A stretch of 61,940 nt of DNA from Bacteroidales bacterium (GTDB taxonomy: Bacteria; Bacteroidota; Bacteroidia; Bacteroidales; UBA932): the NCBI GenBank assembly GCA_017428325.1, contig JAFRRA010000003.1, forward strand, positions 1 to 61,940. The letters run 5' to 3'. Of the stretch, positions 34,602 to 43,459 are shown in pieces. The position numbers were made by a program, and so were the translations under genes. The stretch's first letter is position 1; each line of letters starts with the position of its first letter. The notes under the pieces are model-generated. The model saw only the letters and a list, made by a program, of their open reading frames with translations. It ran no database searches and was not told the DNA's origin.

Positions 34602-36206
34602 ATGGCACAGATAGATCTTTCAAAGTACGGTATTACCGGTGTTAAGGAAATTATCTACAATCCTTCATATGAGCTTCTTTTCAAGGAAGAAATGAAGCCT
34701 GAACTGACTGGTTACGACAAGGGACAGCTCACCGAGCTTGGAGCCGTTAACGTTATGACGGGAGTTTATACCGGAAGAAGCCCTAAGGACAAGTTCTGGG
34801 TAATGGACGAAAAGAGCAAGGACACCATCTGGTGGACCTCAGACGAATACAAGAACGACAACAAGCCTTGCAGCCAGGCCACCTGGGAGGAACTCAAGAA
34901 ACTTGCAAGAGAAGAGCTTTCCAACAAGAAGCTTTATGTTGTAGACGGATTCTGCGGCGCAAACGCAAATACAAGAATAAAGGTCAGGTTCATCATGGAA
35001 GTGGCCTGGCAGGCACATTTCGTGCGCAATATGTTTATCCGTCCTACAGAGGAGGAACTGGCTGCCTTCGGCGAACCTGACTTCGTTGTCCTTACCGCTT
35101 CCAAGGCTAAGGTTGAGAATTACAAGGAACTTGGCCTTAATTCCGAGACTGCTGTTGTATTCAATATTACCGAGAAGATGCAGGTTATCCTGAATACCTG
35201 GTACGGTGGCGAGATGAAGAAGGGTATGTTCTCCTATATGAACTATCTGCTTCCTCTTCAGGGCATTGCAGCAATGCACTGCTCCGCGAACACCAACGAG
35301 AAGGGCGAGACCGCAATATTCTTCGGACTCAGTGGAACCGGCAAGACCACCCTTTCTACAGACGAGAGAAGGGCACTCATCGGCGACGACGAGCACGGAT
35401 GGGACGACGACGGTATCTTCAACTTCGAGGGTGGCTGCTATGCAAAGGTTATCAACCTGGACCGCAACGCGGAGCCTGAAATCTACGGTGCCATCAAGAG
35501 AGACGCTCTCCTGGAGAACGTTACCGTAGATGAAAAGGGAATGATAGATTTCTCAGACAAGAGCGTTACCGAGAACACAAGGGTAAGCTACCCTATTTAC
35601 CACATTTCCAACATTGTGAAGCCTATCAGCAAGGCTCCTGCCGCAAAGAAGGTCATCTTCCTTTCAGCTGATGCTTTCGGAGTGCTTCCTCCAGTATCTA
35701 TCCTGACTCCTGAGCAGACCAAGTACTACTTCCTCTCAGGATTTACTGCAAAGCTGGCAGGAACTGAGCGTGGCATCACCGAGCCAACCCCTACTTTCTC
35801 CGCTTGCTTTGGAGCGGCATTCCTCTCACTGCATCCTACCAAATACGGCCAGGAGCTTGTAAAGAGGATGGAAAGCGTAGGAGCTAAGGCTTATCTGGTT
35901 AATACCGGATGGAACGGAACCGGAAAGAGAATTTCCATCAAGGATACCCGCGGAATCATTAACGCCATTCTGGACGGTTCTATTGACAAGGCCCCAACCA
36001 AGAAGATTCCTTACTTCAACTTTGAGGTTCCTACAGAACTTCCTGGAGTTGCTACAAACATCCTGGATCCTAGAGATACCTACACTTGCGCATGCCAGTG
36101 GGACGAGAAGGCAAAGGATCTTGCTTCCCGCTTCATCAAGAACTTTACCAAGTTCACCACAAATGATGAAGGCAAGGCACTTGTAGCGGCTGGACCACAG
36201 CTGTAA
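34602..36206 (+). CDS. pckA: ATP-dependent phosphoenolpyruvate carboxykinase
   Basis: PckA interconverts oxaloacetate + ATP with PEP + CO2 + ADP. In Bacteroidetes it often runs in the CO2-fixing direction towards succinate. 534 residues, the usual length. Motifs: [33 protein letters not shown] (kinase-1a P-loop), [21 protein letters not shown] (kinase-2 and metal site; written in part) and [13 protein letters not shown]. It is a stand-alone gene with its own promoter, probably strongly expressed: codon use is regular and the AT-rich leader is typical of high-expression Bacteroidetes genes. Confidence 0.97.
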   Translation: MAQIDLSKYGITGVKEIIYNPSYELLFKEEMKPELTGYDKGQLTELGAVNVMTGVYTGRSPKDKFWVMDEKSKDTIWWTSDEYKNDNKPCSQATWEELKKLAREELSNKKLYVVDGFCGANANTRIKVRFIMEVAWQAHFVRNMFIRPTEEELAAFGEPDFVVLTASKAKVENYKELGLNSETAVVFNITEKMQVILNTWYGGEMKKGMFSYMNYLLPLQGIAAMHCSANTNEKGETAIFFGLSGTGKTTLSTDERRALIGDDEHGWDDDGIFNFEGGCYAKVINLDRNAEPEIYGAIKRDALLENVTVDEKGMIDFSDKSVTENTRVSYPIYHISNIVKPISKAPAAKKVIFLSADAFGVLPPVSILTPEQTKYYFLSGFTAKLAGTERGITEPTPTFSACFGAAFLSLHPTKYGQELVKRMESVGAKAYLVNTGWNGTGKRISIKDTRGIINAILDGSIDKAPTKKIPYFNFEVPTELPGVATNILDPRDTYTCACQWDEKAKDLASRFIKNFTKFTTNDEGKALVAAGPQL

Positions 36207-36235
36207 TAAAGCAGACAATAACAACACAACCCTAT

Positions 36236-36886
36236 ATGAACAAGACTAGAATCTATGCTGTTGCACTGGCAGTGATGCTTTCCTGCATCGGCGCATTTGC
36301 CCAGACGGATGCCTTTTACTCTGAGGTCAAGGGCTTTATGACAGACAATCCAGGCGCTTATGACAAGATCGTTGCCTCTTACTTTGCCGGCGACGAGCTT
36401 TCAGTCGACGATTATACTATGCTATATTACGGCTACTCGTTAACCAATGACTATAAACCCGACTATTACAACAGGAGTGTGGATTCTCTGATAAAGAACC
36501 GTGAATATGAAAAGGCATATGCTGTTCTGAAAGAAGACCACAAGAATGATCCGACATCCCTTCAGACTCTTTTTGACCTGATGGGGATGGCATATGTACT
36601 GGAGAAAAGCCAGGAAGGCCAGCTTTACCAGAAACATTACATTAATCTGATGCTGGCTATTATCCAGGCTAACGGAGACGGATTAAGCCGTGACGGAGCA
36701 CTGAGAGTCAACAGGGTAACGGATGAATTCCAGCTGCTTAGCACCTATTTTAAGGCTGCAAGCATCGTAAGCAAGGAACTTTCAGACGACAATATTGACA
36801 AAGTGACGATAAAGGACAGTGACGGGAACATCAAGGATGTTTACTTTGACTTCTCCCGCTATATGGATCGTATTACTATAAAGTAA
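36236..36886 (+). CDS. Secreted DUF4919-like protein
   Basis: A 216-residue protein with a Sec signal peptide (VALAVMLSCIGAFAQ, cleavage after FAQ). The mature helical region fits DUF4919: DDYTMLYYGYSLTNDYKP (typical YYG segment), EKAYAVLKEDHKNDP (TPR-like) and GDGLSRDGALRVNRVTDEFQLL. The last strand contains KDVYFDFSRYMDR. The function is unknown. It converges on aqpZ and shares the hairpin terminator at 36916-36944. Confidence 0.78.
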   Translation: MNKTRIYAVALAVMLSCIGAFAQTDAFYSEVKGFMTDNPGAYDKIVASYFAGDELSVDDYTMLYYGYSLTNDYKPDYYNRSVDSLIKNREYEKAYAVLKEDHKNDPTSLQTLFDLMGMAYVLEKSQEGQLYQKHYINLMLAIIQANGDGLSRDGALRVNRVTDEFQLLSTYFKAASIVSKELSDDNIDKVTIKDSDGNIKDVYFDFSRYMDRITIK

Positions 36887-36915
36887 GACACTTGTCATAG
36901 GTTGTGTATAACAAT

Positions 36916-36944
36916 AAAGGGGATGGCAATGACCATCCCCTTTT
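36916..36944. terminator. Bidirectional intrinsic terminator between DUF4919 gene and aqpZ
   Basis: An 11-bp perfect stem (36916-36926 with 36933-36943), 6-base loop, followed by T-rich sequence on the plus strand and A-rich sequence giving a shorter U-run on the minus strand. It serves two convergent genes. Confidence 0.8.
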
Positions 36945-36966
36945 CCTTTCCGTTTAACGGGAAAGA

Positions 36967-37650
36967 TTACTTTTCCTCTTTCTTGCAGTTGCAGCCGAGG
37001 ATTCCCCAGATGCCAGCTGCCAGGATTGCTCCTACAAATGGACCTACAATGAAGATCCAGAGGTTGCTCAGAGCTGTTCCGCTCTGGAATACTGCAGGTG
37101 CAAGTGAACGGGCAGGGTTTACGGAAGTACCTGTGTAACGGATGCATACCAGATGAACCAGAACAAGGGACAGACCGATTGCAAGGCCTGCGAAATTGTT
37201 GGTTGCACCGTTGGTCTTTGATGTTGCACCCAGAACTACAAGAACGAATACGCAGGTGAAGATAATCTCTGCCAGCAGTCCGCCGAGCATTTCAACACCT
37301 GGCTGCAGATCGTTGGCTCCTGTTCCCGTGAGACCTGAATTAGTGGTCAGCAAATAAAGGAGAGCCGAGCCGATGAAAGCACCGATGCACTGGAAAACGA
37401 TGTAAAGGATTGTGTCCTTTGCATTCATCCTGCCGCTGAGGAAAACTCCCAGGGTAATTGCAGGATTGATGTGGCATCCGCTGATTCCGCCGATGGTGTA
37501 AGCCATAGCAACAACGGCAAGGCCGAATGCCAGAGCTGTTCCCACTACTGAAGCAGGGTTGTCAAGTGCGCAAGGAAGGCTGACAGCAACGCCGCAGCCC
37601 ATCAGAACCAGCACCATTGTGCCGAACATTTCTGCTAAATACTTCTTCAT
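36967..37650 (-). CDS. aqpZ: Aquaporin Z-type water channel
   Basis: A 227-residue MIP-family channel with six membrane helices and two NPA half-helices: HINPAITLG and SVNPARSLA. Selectivity-filter residues match the water-selective AqpZ class: His in LVLVHLVCI, Thr in YTGTSVNPAR and the Arg after the second NPA. The glycerol-channel Asp after the second NPA is absent. The C-terminal tail is short and basic (GCNCKKEEK). It is a single-gene unit with a -7 box at 37693-37700. Confidence 0.93.
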   Translation of the reverse strand: MKKYLAEMFGTMVLVLMGCGVAVSLPCALDNPASVVGTALAFGLAVVAMAYTIGGISGCHINPAITLGVFLSGRMNAKDTILYIVFQCIGAFIGSALLYLLTTNSGLTGTGANDLQPGVEMLGGLLAEIIFTCVFVLVVLGATSKTNGATNNFAGLAIGLSLVLVHLVCIRYTGTSVNPARSLAPAVFQSGTALSNLWIFIVGPFVGAILAAGIWGILGCNCKKEEK

Positions 37651-37692
37651 TTGATTGTAGATTTAAGTGGTTCTTTGATTATCGCGTTTATG

Positions 37693-37700
37693 CAAATTTA
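37693..37700 (-). promoter_or_regulatory. -7 promoter element of aqpZ
   Basis: TAAATTTG on the minus strand followed by C, an exact match, 42 bases before ATG 37650. Confidence 0.6.
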
Positions 37701-37713
37701 ATAAAAAATGTAC

Positions 37714-38517
37714 TTATAATGAATATAGAGGCGAGGCCTTTCCTCTAGGAAGATTTATCAGGAATACCTCATCCTTCCCGGCTCCGGCTTCATCCAGCGC
37801 TTTTCTGGCGCACTCCAAAGCAAGGGTCGGAGTATTGTTGTTGTCTGAAAGATGGCATAGGAAAACCTGCTGCATAAGTCCCTTGCGGCCAGAATATATG
37901 CGCTTGAGCGCAGCGGCAGACTCGCTGTTGCTGAGATGCCCGGCTCCACTTCTTATTCTGTACTTGAGAATCGGTGTATAGTCTCCCTCTTCCAGCATCT
38001 TGCTGTCATAATTGCTTTCAAGTATCAGGGTATCAGCCATTACTGCATAATTGAGGATATCGTCTGAGAATTTTCCGCAATCCGTGACAATTGTGATATT
38101 CCTTCCTCCCAATACTATGCTGTAGCCCACTGCATCCGTGGCGTCATGAGGAACTCTAAACGCCGTAACACTCACTCCGCAAATGTCTTGCGTAATGTCT
38201 GGCTCAAGAGTATGTACATTGCCTTTTAGCTTCCCGACCGTGCAGATATTCCTCATCAGCGCTTCCTTCAGCGGAGCCGTAGTATAGACAGGTTTTGAAT
38301 ATCTGGAAGAAATAACGCCAAGAGCCTTTATGTGGTCCGTATGGTCATGGGTCACAAGAATGAAGTCTACATCGCTGAGACTGAAACCATACTCAGACAG
38401 CTTCTTTGCACAGGTTCTTGGCCCCACTCCCGCATCAATCAGGAATGTGGTCTTGCCGTCCGTGAAGAAATAGCAATTTCCGCTGCTTCCGCTTGAAAGC
38501 GACAGGAAACTGACCAT
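37714..38517 (-). CDS. MBL-fold hydrolase, YycJ/WalJ family
   Basis: A metallo-beta-lactamase fold protein of 267 residues, starting [18 protein letters not shown]. The metal motif is VTHDHTDHIKALG (HxHxDH), with LILESNYD and HLSNSES later. WalJ-type proteins are thought to act on nucleic acids, with a link to cell-wall signalling in Firmicutes. The ATG at 38517 shares its A with the PNP stop codon (TAATG), so translation is coupled. The longer open frame runs through pnp and is an artefact. Confidence 0.9.
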   Translation of the reverse strand: MVSFLSLSSGSSGNCYFFTDGKTTFLIDAGVGPRTCAKKLSEYGFSLSDVDFILVTHDHTDHIKALGVISSRYSKPVYTTAPLKEALMRNICTVGKLKGNVHTLEPDITQDICGVSVTAFRVPHDATDAVGYSIVLGGRNITIVTDCGKFSDDILNYAVMADTLILESNYDSKMLEEGDYTPILKYRIRSGAGHLSNSESAAALKRIYSGRKGLMQQVFLCHLSDNNNTPTLALECARKALDEAGAGKDEVFLINLPRGKASPLYSL

Positions 38518-39344
38518 TACAAAGTGGCTATCAGTCCTGTAAACAAAGCAGTCATCTTGACAACAGCCGAATCTGCAGCCTTGATAACTTCCTGCTCGTC
38601 GTTTACGAAGTCTGCCTTTTCCGTATCGCCTGAGGCATTGGTAATTATGGACACGCCAAATACTTTCATTCCGCAATGACGCGCAACAATTACCTCAGGG
38701 ACAGTACTCATTGCCACTGCATCTCCGCCAATCAGCCTCATATAGCGGTATTCAGCCTTGGTCTCGTAAGAAGGTCCGCTTCCGGCAACATACACTCCAG
38801 TCATAAGCGTAAAGCCGTTTTCCATAGCAATCTTCTTGCCTCTTGAAATCAGTTCCTCGTCATATGGATGGCTCATATCGGGGAACCTTGTTCCGAAAGA
38901 CTCCATATTGACACCTATCAGAGGGTTAGGAAGAAGGTTGATATGGTCAACGATAGCCATGATGTCACCCACTCTGAAAGAAGGGTTCAGACCGCCGCAG
39001 GCACAGGAAGCCAGCAGATACTCTACTCCCAGAAGCTTCATCACCCTGATGCAGATGGTAACCTGGTCCATAGTGTATCCCTCGTAATAGTGGAATCTGC
39101 CCTGCATGCACATAACCTCCTTGCCGCCAAGCTTGCCGAATATAAGGTTACCCTTATGGCCTACGGCAGTAGATACCGGGAAGTTAGGAATCTCGCTGTA
39201 AGGAATGACAAAAGGATTCTCGATTTTGTCCGCAAGTGCTCCCAGACCGCTTCCCAGAATGATTCCTGCAATTGGCTTACGGTCACCGATCCTCATTTTC
39301 AGATAATCGGCAGACTGGAAAATTTTTTCTTCTCTTGGTATCAT
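38517..39344 (-). CDS. Purine-nucleoside phosphorylase (trimeric, 6-oxopurine type)
   Basis: A PNP of 275 residues that splits inosine/guanosine-type nucleosides with phosphate. Signatures: [13 protein letters not shown] (phosphate loop), [37 protein letters not shown] and [16 protein letters not shown] then SIITNASG. The Glu of SYET...E and the Asn of ITN are the 6-oxopurine-reading residues; methylthioadenosine phosphorylases have Asp in place of that Asn. It lies between a deaminase of the MTA/SAH type (11-base gap) and WalJ, implying a two-step deamination-phosphorolysis route. Confidence 0.94.
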   Translation of the reverse strand: MIPREEKIFQSADYLKMRIGDRKPIAGIILGSGLGALADKIENPFVIPYSEIPNFPVSTAVGHKGNLIFGKLGGKEVMCMQGRFHYYEGYTMDQVTICIRVMKLLGVEYLLASCACGGLNPSFRVGDIMAIVDHINLLPNPLIGVNMESFGTRFPDMSHPYDEELISRGKKIAMENGFTLMTGVYVAGSGPSYETKAEYRYMRLIGGDAVAMSTVPEVIVARHCGMKVFGVSIITNASGDTEKADFVNDEQEVIKAADSAVVKMTALFTGLIATL

Positions 39345-39355
39345 ATCAATAGTTT

Positions 39356-40624
39356 TTAAATTGTTTGTCCCAGAATTCTGCCATACAGCCTACGGACATT
39401 GGTCAGGATTTCTTCCTCTCCTGCTATCTGCCTGTCCTCCATGACAATCCTTCCGTCACAGATAACGGTGGAAATACAATCCGAATGAGCTGAATAAACA
39501 AGATTTGCGTCAAAATTAATGTTTGGCGTAAATGCGTAGTTGCTGATATCGATGATGGAAAGGTCAGCAAGGGCTCCTTCCTTAATCAGGCCTCCGTCCA
39601 GGCCAAAGGCCTTGTATCCGTTACGGGTGGCGCTGGAAATCAGCTGTGGAAGCCTTACGGCAGAAGGATCTTTCCTCCAGGCTTTCTGCACCAGGGCCGT
39701 AATCTTCATCGTTTCCATCATATCCAGGTTGTTGTTGGAGGCCACGCCGTCTGTTCCGAGGCAGATGTTAGCTCCTGCATCCTCCAGCTCCTGGAACTTG
39801 AATTTGTAACCGGATGCCAGCTTGAGGTTGGAGTTGATGTTGTGGACAACATTGACGCGATGCATTCCCAGTGTGGCTATATCGTTGCCGTCCAGCCATA
39901 TGCAGTGGGCGGCAATTATGTCTTCAGAGAAAATTCCAAGATTCTCGAGATACTGGACCGGAGTGCAGGAATATTTTTCTATGCACTCTTCAAGTTCCTG
40001 TGAGGTCTCCGCGATGTGGATATGAATCTTAAGATTGTGCTTTCGGGCAAAATCAAAGGCCCACAGTATGTTTTCCTCGCTGACGGTATAAATGGAGTGA
40101 ACCCCTATCTCGAATATGCTGGTTGAACCCCATTTCAGGGAATCCTCGTAGGCTTTCTGGCAGTTCTCCCTCTGGAGAGCCATCTTTTCCTTGTCTCCGC
40201 AATCCAGGAAAACGAATGAATGCGCTCCCCTAAGACCCATCTCTGAAGTGGCCTTGACGGCTTCTCCCACACGGAAATACTGGTCGTTGTAGAATGTCGT
40301 ACCGGTCTTTATCATCTCCACGCAGGCCAGTTTGGTGCCCCAGTAAACGAGTTCGTCGTCCAGGCGGGTTTCCATCTCCCAGATTCCCGCAAGCCATTTA
40401 TGGAGTTTCTCATCCTCCTTGCTGCCGCGCATCATTGTCATGGCGGCGTGAGTGTGCATATTGGCAAAACCGGGAATGACCGCCTTCCCTCTTCCGTCCA
40501 GAACTGTGGCATCCGGATAAATATTGTCTATTCTGTCTGAAATCCTGGATATCCTGCTGCCCTCTATCAGAATGTCTGACTGTTTGCCGTCCAGATATAT
40601 ATCCTTGATCAGTATGCGTCCCAT
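39356..40624 (-). CDS. Amidohydrolase, MTA/SAH deaminase family
   Basis: A TIM-barrel amidohydrolase of 422 residues from ATG 40624 ([13 protein letters not shown]). Metal-binding motif [16 protein letters not shown], then [10 protein letters not shown] (third His), [13 protein letters not shown] (fourth His) and [14 protein letters not shown] (catalytic Asp). This set is typical of deaminases acting on 5'-methylthioadenosine and S-adenosylhomocysteine (MtaD type); guanine deaminase-like relatives cannot be ruled out. The longer frame begins at TTG 40639 and is unlikely. First of the unit with pnp and the WalJ gene. Confidence 0.85.
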   Translation of the reverse strand: MGRILIKDIYLDGKQSDILIEGSRISRISDRIDNIYPDATVLDGRGKAVIPGFANMHTHAAMTMMRGSKEDEKLHKWLAGIWEMETRLDDELVYWGTKLACVEMIKTGTTFYNDQYFRVGEAVKATSEMGLRGAHSFVFLDCGDKEKMALQRENCQKAYEDSLKWGSTSIFEIGVHSIYTVSEENILWAFDFARKHNLKIHIHIAETSQELEECIEKYSCTPVQYLENLGIFSEDIIAAHCIWLDGNDIATLGMHRVNVVHNINSNLKLASGYKFKFQELEDAGANICLGTDGVASNNNLDMMETMKITALVQKAWRKDPSAVRLPQLISSATRNGYKAFGLDGGLIKEGALADLSIIDISNYAFTPNINFDANLVYSAHSDCISTVICDGRIVMEDRQIAGEEEILTNVRRLYGRILGQTI

Positions 40625-40651
40625 CTGTATCTGTTTCAATTACATTTGAGT

Positions 40652-40659
40652 CAAATATA
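40652..40659 (-). promoter_or_regulatory. -7 promoter element of the deaminase-pnp unit
   Basis: TATATTTG on the minus strand, 27 bases before ATG 40624, one half of a divergent pair with 40681-40688. Confidence 0.6.
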
Positions 40660-40680
40660 CGAATTTATTTGCTCTTTTGC

Positions 40681-40688
40681 TAAATTTG
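40681..40688 (+). promoter_or_regulatory. -7 promoter element of the acyl-CoA synthetase-like gene
   Basis: TAAATTTG followed by T, 21 bases before ATG 40710. Confidence 0.55.
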
Positions 40689-40709
40689 TTGGACTAACGG
40701 AAACGGGAC

Positions 40710-42656
40710 ATGATTTCCAAAGAACTTATAAAACCACAAAGCATAGCGGTAATTGGCGCTTCCAACGATCTCCTCACTCCAGGAGGAAACCTTGTGAAGA
40801 ATTTGATAATGAGTAATTATCAGGGAAATATCTTCCCTGTGTCCGGCGGACCGGCAACTGTTCAGGGGCTTAAGGCCTATCCCGACCTGTCCGACATTCC
40901 GGATGTGGACATTGCCTTCATCGCGGAGGATGACGGAGACTGCCTTGGCACCATAGAGACCCTGTGCTCCAAGAAAAGCTGCAAGGCTGTAATTGTCTTC
41001 CCCGACAAGATTTCCAGCCCCGGCCTGACCCGGGAGCAGGCACTTGAAAAGACGAGGGAGATATGCTATACATTCTCTGTGACCCTGATTGGCCCTAACT
41101 CATCCGGAGTGGCCAATAGCAGTTACTGCGGAATCTACACAAATGCTGCCCTTAAGGAAGGTGGAAAGGTTGAGCTTATTTCATCTTCCAGGACCATGAT
41201 TTCCAATTTTGTGGAATCTGCGCCCAAGTACGGTCTGGACATTTCCGGAATAGTATCTGTGGGTTATTCCTCCCTGACTACGATCGAGGAGATTCTTGGC
41301 TGGATGGACGAGAACCGCGACAGCTACGCGTCATCCGTCAAGGTATTTGCAATCTACATCGAGAAAATAAGCGATTCCGAGGCTATGCTCCGCCATTGCC
41401 GCAGCCTCAGGGCCAAGGGAGTGGAAATCGTGGGAATGCTTGCCTCGCCGACAAAGGTTGTAGCCTCCCTTTTTGAAAAGTGTGGCATTATCAGGGCTTT
41501 CGGCAAGGATGAGCTTATGAACATAACCGCAATCCTTTCCAAGGGAAGGCCGGACGGCAACAGGGTGGCCATACTCACGCAGGCAGGTGGTCCTGCAGTC
41601 ATGCTCAGCGACCTTCTGCGCCAGAAAGGAGTTGAAGTGCCGCTTATGTTCTTTGAGGACTACAGTTTCGGAAAAACTGCCGGACAGATATCCTCACTGA
41701 TAGATGACTGTGACAAGGATACGGGAATAGACAGTATAGTCGTGATATTCGGACAGAAGGACATGAGCGATTCTTCCGAGGTCTCAAATGTCATCTTCAG
41801 GAAGGTCCGCCATACGGAAAAACCGGTTTACCCGTTATTCTCTTCCGAGCCGTCCTATAAAGAGTATGTGAAGGAATTCCACCGTCAGGGAGGCATCACT
41901 TTCAGGGATGAAGTGGTTTTCGGCAATTCCCTGGCCAAGGTGCTGACAAGTTCGCCGGTTTATGAGGCGGGCCCGTCACCGGCCATTGACAAGTATATTA
42001 TAAGCAGAGTAATTGAGGAAAGCCCGTCCGGCTGGCTGTCCCCTTTCGTAGTCCAGCAGATACTGGATGCCAGCGGAATCAACCGGATCAGCCAGAATGT
42101 GGCCCTGACCGAGGACGAGGCGGTAGAAGCGGCCATTTCCATCGGTTACCCTGTGGTTATGAAAGTAGTCGGACCTCTCCACAAGACGGAAGTCGACGGA
42201 GTCTCGCTGAATATCACGGATGAACATACCCTGCGTTCCGAATACCGCAGGATGAGCAATATTGACGGAGTAACGGGATTCATCCTGCAGCCAATGATAG
42301 ACGACAATGTGACTGAACTTGAAGTCAAGGCGGTAAGGCATCCTAGTTTCGCTCCGCTTGTCACCTGTTCGCTGGGTGGAATCTTTGCGGATGCGATGGA
42401 TGATATCAGCTATTGTCTCGCCCCTGTTTCCGTGGCCGAGGCAGACAAGATGATAGAATCGCTGAGGGCATACCCGATTATTCAGGGTTACAGGGAGCAG
42501 GAAGGAGTTAACCAGACAATGTTCAACGAAGTGATCAGGAGGGTATCTGCCCTTTGCCTTTCATTCCCTGAGATCGTGCAGCTGGAATTGAACCCTCTTT
42601 TCGGAAATGAGAGAGGAATAATGTCTGTGGGTGCCAGGATCAGAATTGAAAAATAG
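40710..42656 (+). CDS. Fused ADP-forming acyl-CoA synthetase-like protein
   Basis: A 648-residue protein in the layout of ADP-forming acetyl-CoA synthetases: CoA-binding Rossmann domain (KPQSIAVIGASNDLLTPGG), two succinyl-CoA-ligase-like domains (to about 450), and an ATP-grasp domain (from about 455: YPVVMKVVGPLHKTEVDGVS; CSLGGIFADAMDD; LRAYPIIQGYR). These enzymes turn acyl-CoA + ADP + Pi into acid + CoA + ATP. Where active homologues have the phosphohistidine in an SHTGxLAG-type loop, this protein reads MLASPTKVVASLFEKCG with no His. It may be an altered or regulatory member. A small membrane protein gene follows after 6 bases. Confidence 0.85.
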   Translation: MISKELIKPQSIAVIGASNDLLTPGGNLVKNLIMSNYQGNIFPVSGGPATVQGLKAYPDLSDIPDVDIAFIAEDDGDCLGTIETLCSKKSCKAVIVFPDKISSPGLTREQALEKTREICYTFSVTLIGPNSSGVANSSYCGIYTNAALKEGGKVELISSSRTMISNFVESAPKYGLDISGIVSVGYSSLTTIEEILGWMDENRDSYASSVKVFAIYIEKISDSEAMLRHCRSLRAKGVEIVGMLASPTKVVASLFEKCGIIRAFGKDELMNITAILSKGRPDGNRVAILTQAGGPAVMLSDLLRQKGVEVPLMFFEDYSFGKTAGQISSLIDDCDKDTGIDSIVVIFGQKDMSDSSEVSNVIFRKVRHTEKPVYPLFSSEPSYKEYVKEFHRQGGITFRDEVVFGNSLAKVLTSSPVYEAGPSPAIDKYIISRVIEESPSGWLSPFVVQQILDASGINRISQNVALTEDEAVEAAISIGYPVVMKVVGPLHKTEVDGVSLNITDEHTLRSEYRRMSNIDGVTGFILQPMIDDNVTELEVKAVRHPSFAPLVTCSLGGIFADAMDDISYCLAPVSVAEADKMIESLRAYPIIQGYREQEGVNQTMFNEVIRRVSALCLSFPEIVQLELNPLFGNERGIMSVGARIRIEK

Positions 42657-42662
42657 AAGAAG

Positions 42663-42821
42663 ATGAAAAAAATCGCTGCTTGGTGGAATGGACTGGATTC
42701 ATCTATGAAGGCATTGATTCTCATAGGATTGATTTGCATTATCGGGATTATCCTCAGATGGGATTATGTGTGGGAGGGAATCAAAAAAGGTTTCAATTTT
42801 TATGGAGGAGGCTCAGATTAG
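42663..42821 (+). CDS. Small single-pass membrane protein (52 residues)
   Basis: An open frame of 52 codons: starts MKKIAAWWNGLDSS, one clear membrane helix (ALILIGLICIIGIIL) and an aromatic/basic tail with FNFYGGGSD at the end. It begins 6 bases after the stop of the synthetase-like gene and ends 11 bases before the next promoter box, filling the gap well. The hydrophobic helix with Trp and charged borders argues for a real protein. I do not know the family. Possible roles are a membrane partner of the synthetase or an independent small protein. Confidence 0.6.
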   Translation: MKKIAAWWNGLDSSMKALILIGLICIIGIILRWDYVWEGIKKGFNFYGGGSD

Positions 42822-42832
42822 GGTATTTTGAT

Positions 42833-42840
42833 TAAATTTG
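42833..42840 (+). promoter_or_regulatory. -7 promoter element of the coiled-coil gene and zapA
   Basis: TAAATTTG followed by CG, 11 bases before ATG 42852. It lies in the 17-base block (42826-42842) also found before rarA at 7264-7280. Confidence 0.6.
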
Positions 42841-42851
42841 CGCGATAGAAT

Positions 42852-43151
42852 ATGGCCACGAGGAACGAAACGGAGAAGACTTTGGACCAGCTTGAGAAAT
42901 TGATACAGGAGCTGGTTCGCAGGTATGAGGTTGCCGCAAGGGACCGTTCGGATCTACTCGCTGAGCTTAACAAAACTAAAACTGAATTACAGAACGCTAA
43001 AAACAAGATAGGAGAACAGGAGAAGAGACTGGAGCATTATGAACTCAAGCAGGCATTCGTTTCCGCAGACGGGTCAGACAGGAAAGCCAGGAAGAAAATC
43101 GGAAAGATTGTCAAAGAGATAGATAAGTGCATTTCCCTGCTGAATGATTAG
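42852..43151 (+). CDS. Small coiled-coil protein upstream of zapA
   Basis: A 99-residue, highly charged helical protein. Heptad pattern from residue about 10 to 65 (LDQLEKLIQELVRRYEVAA; LLAELNKTKTELQNAKNK), then a basic tail (RKARKKIGKIVKEIDKCI). It has no signal or membrane segment. Such proteins are often found before zapA in Bacteroidetes. By analogy with E. coli ZapA-ZapB, it may link ZapA to another division component, but this is inference. zapA begins 2 bases after its stop. Confidence 0.75.
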   Translation: MATRNETEKTLDQLEKLIQELVRRYEVAARDRSDLLAELNKTKTELQNAKNKIGEQEKRLEHYELKQAFVSADGSDRKARKKIGKIVKEIDKCISLLND

Positions 43152-43153
43152 CT

Positions 43154-43459
43154 ATGGCACTCAAGAAGAGCAACATAGAGATTACAGTAACGATAGATAG
43201 CATTGAACTGACATATAAATGCTCTCCGTCAGAAGCAGAATTGCTTCAGAAGGCAGAAGAACTTATCAACAAGGAAATCAATTCCTTTAGAAACAATTTC
43301 CGCACACCGGACTATAACAAGATGCTTATCATACTTATGATCAAGTTTGTGATGGCGTCTTTAAGAAAGGAAAGCGATGCCGAAGATACAATGACATCGC
43401 TGAAGGAAATCAATTCTCAGCTTGCTGAATATCTCCATCTCAGCAAAACGAACGCTTAG
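43154..43459 (+). CDS. zapA: Cell division protein ZapA
   Basis: A 101-residue ZapA: an N-terminal beta/alpha globular part (IEITVTIDSIELTYKC, with EAELLQKAEELINKEINSF) and a C-terminal helix for dimer/tetramer contacts. It bundles FtsZ protofilaments at midcell. It is co-transcribed with the coiled-coil gene. The last G of its stop codon is the first base of the structured RNA stem that follows. Confidence 0.88.
   Translation: MALKKSNIEITVTIDSIELTYKCSPSEAELLQKAEELINKEINSFRNNFRTPDYNKMLIILMIKFVMASLRKESDAEDTMTSLKEINSQLAEYLHLSKTNA

Noticed and set aside
38518-38676. N-terminal extension of the WalJ-type protein
   Set aside because: It would run through the end of pnp; the extension is Arg/Cys-rich non-homologous sequence, and ATG 38517 gives the known N-terminus.
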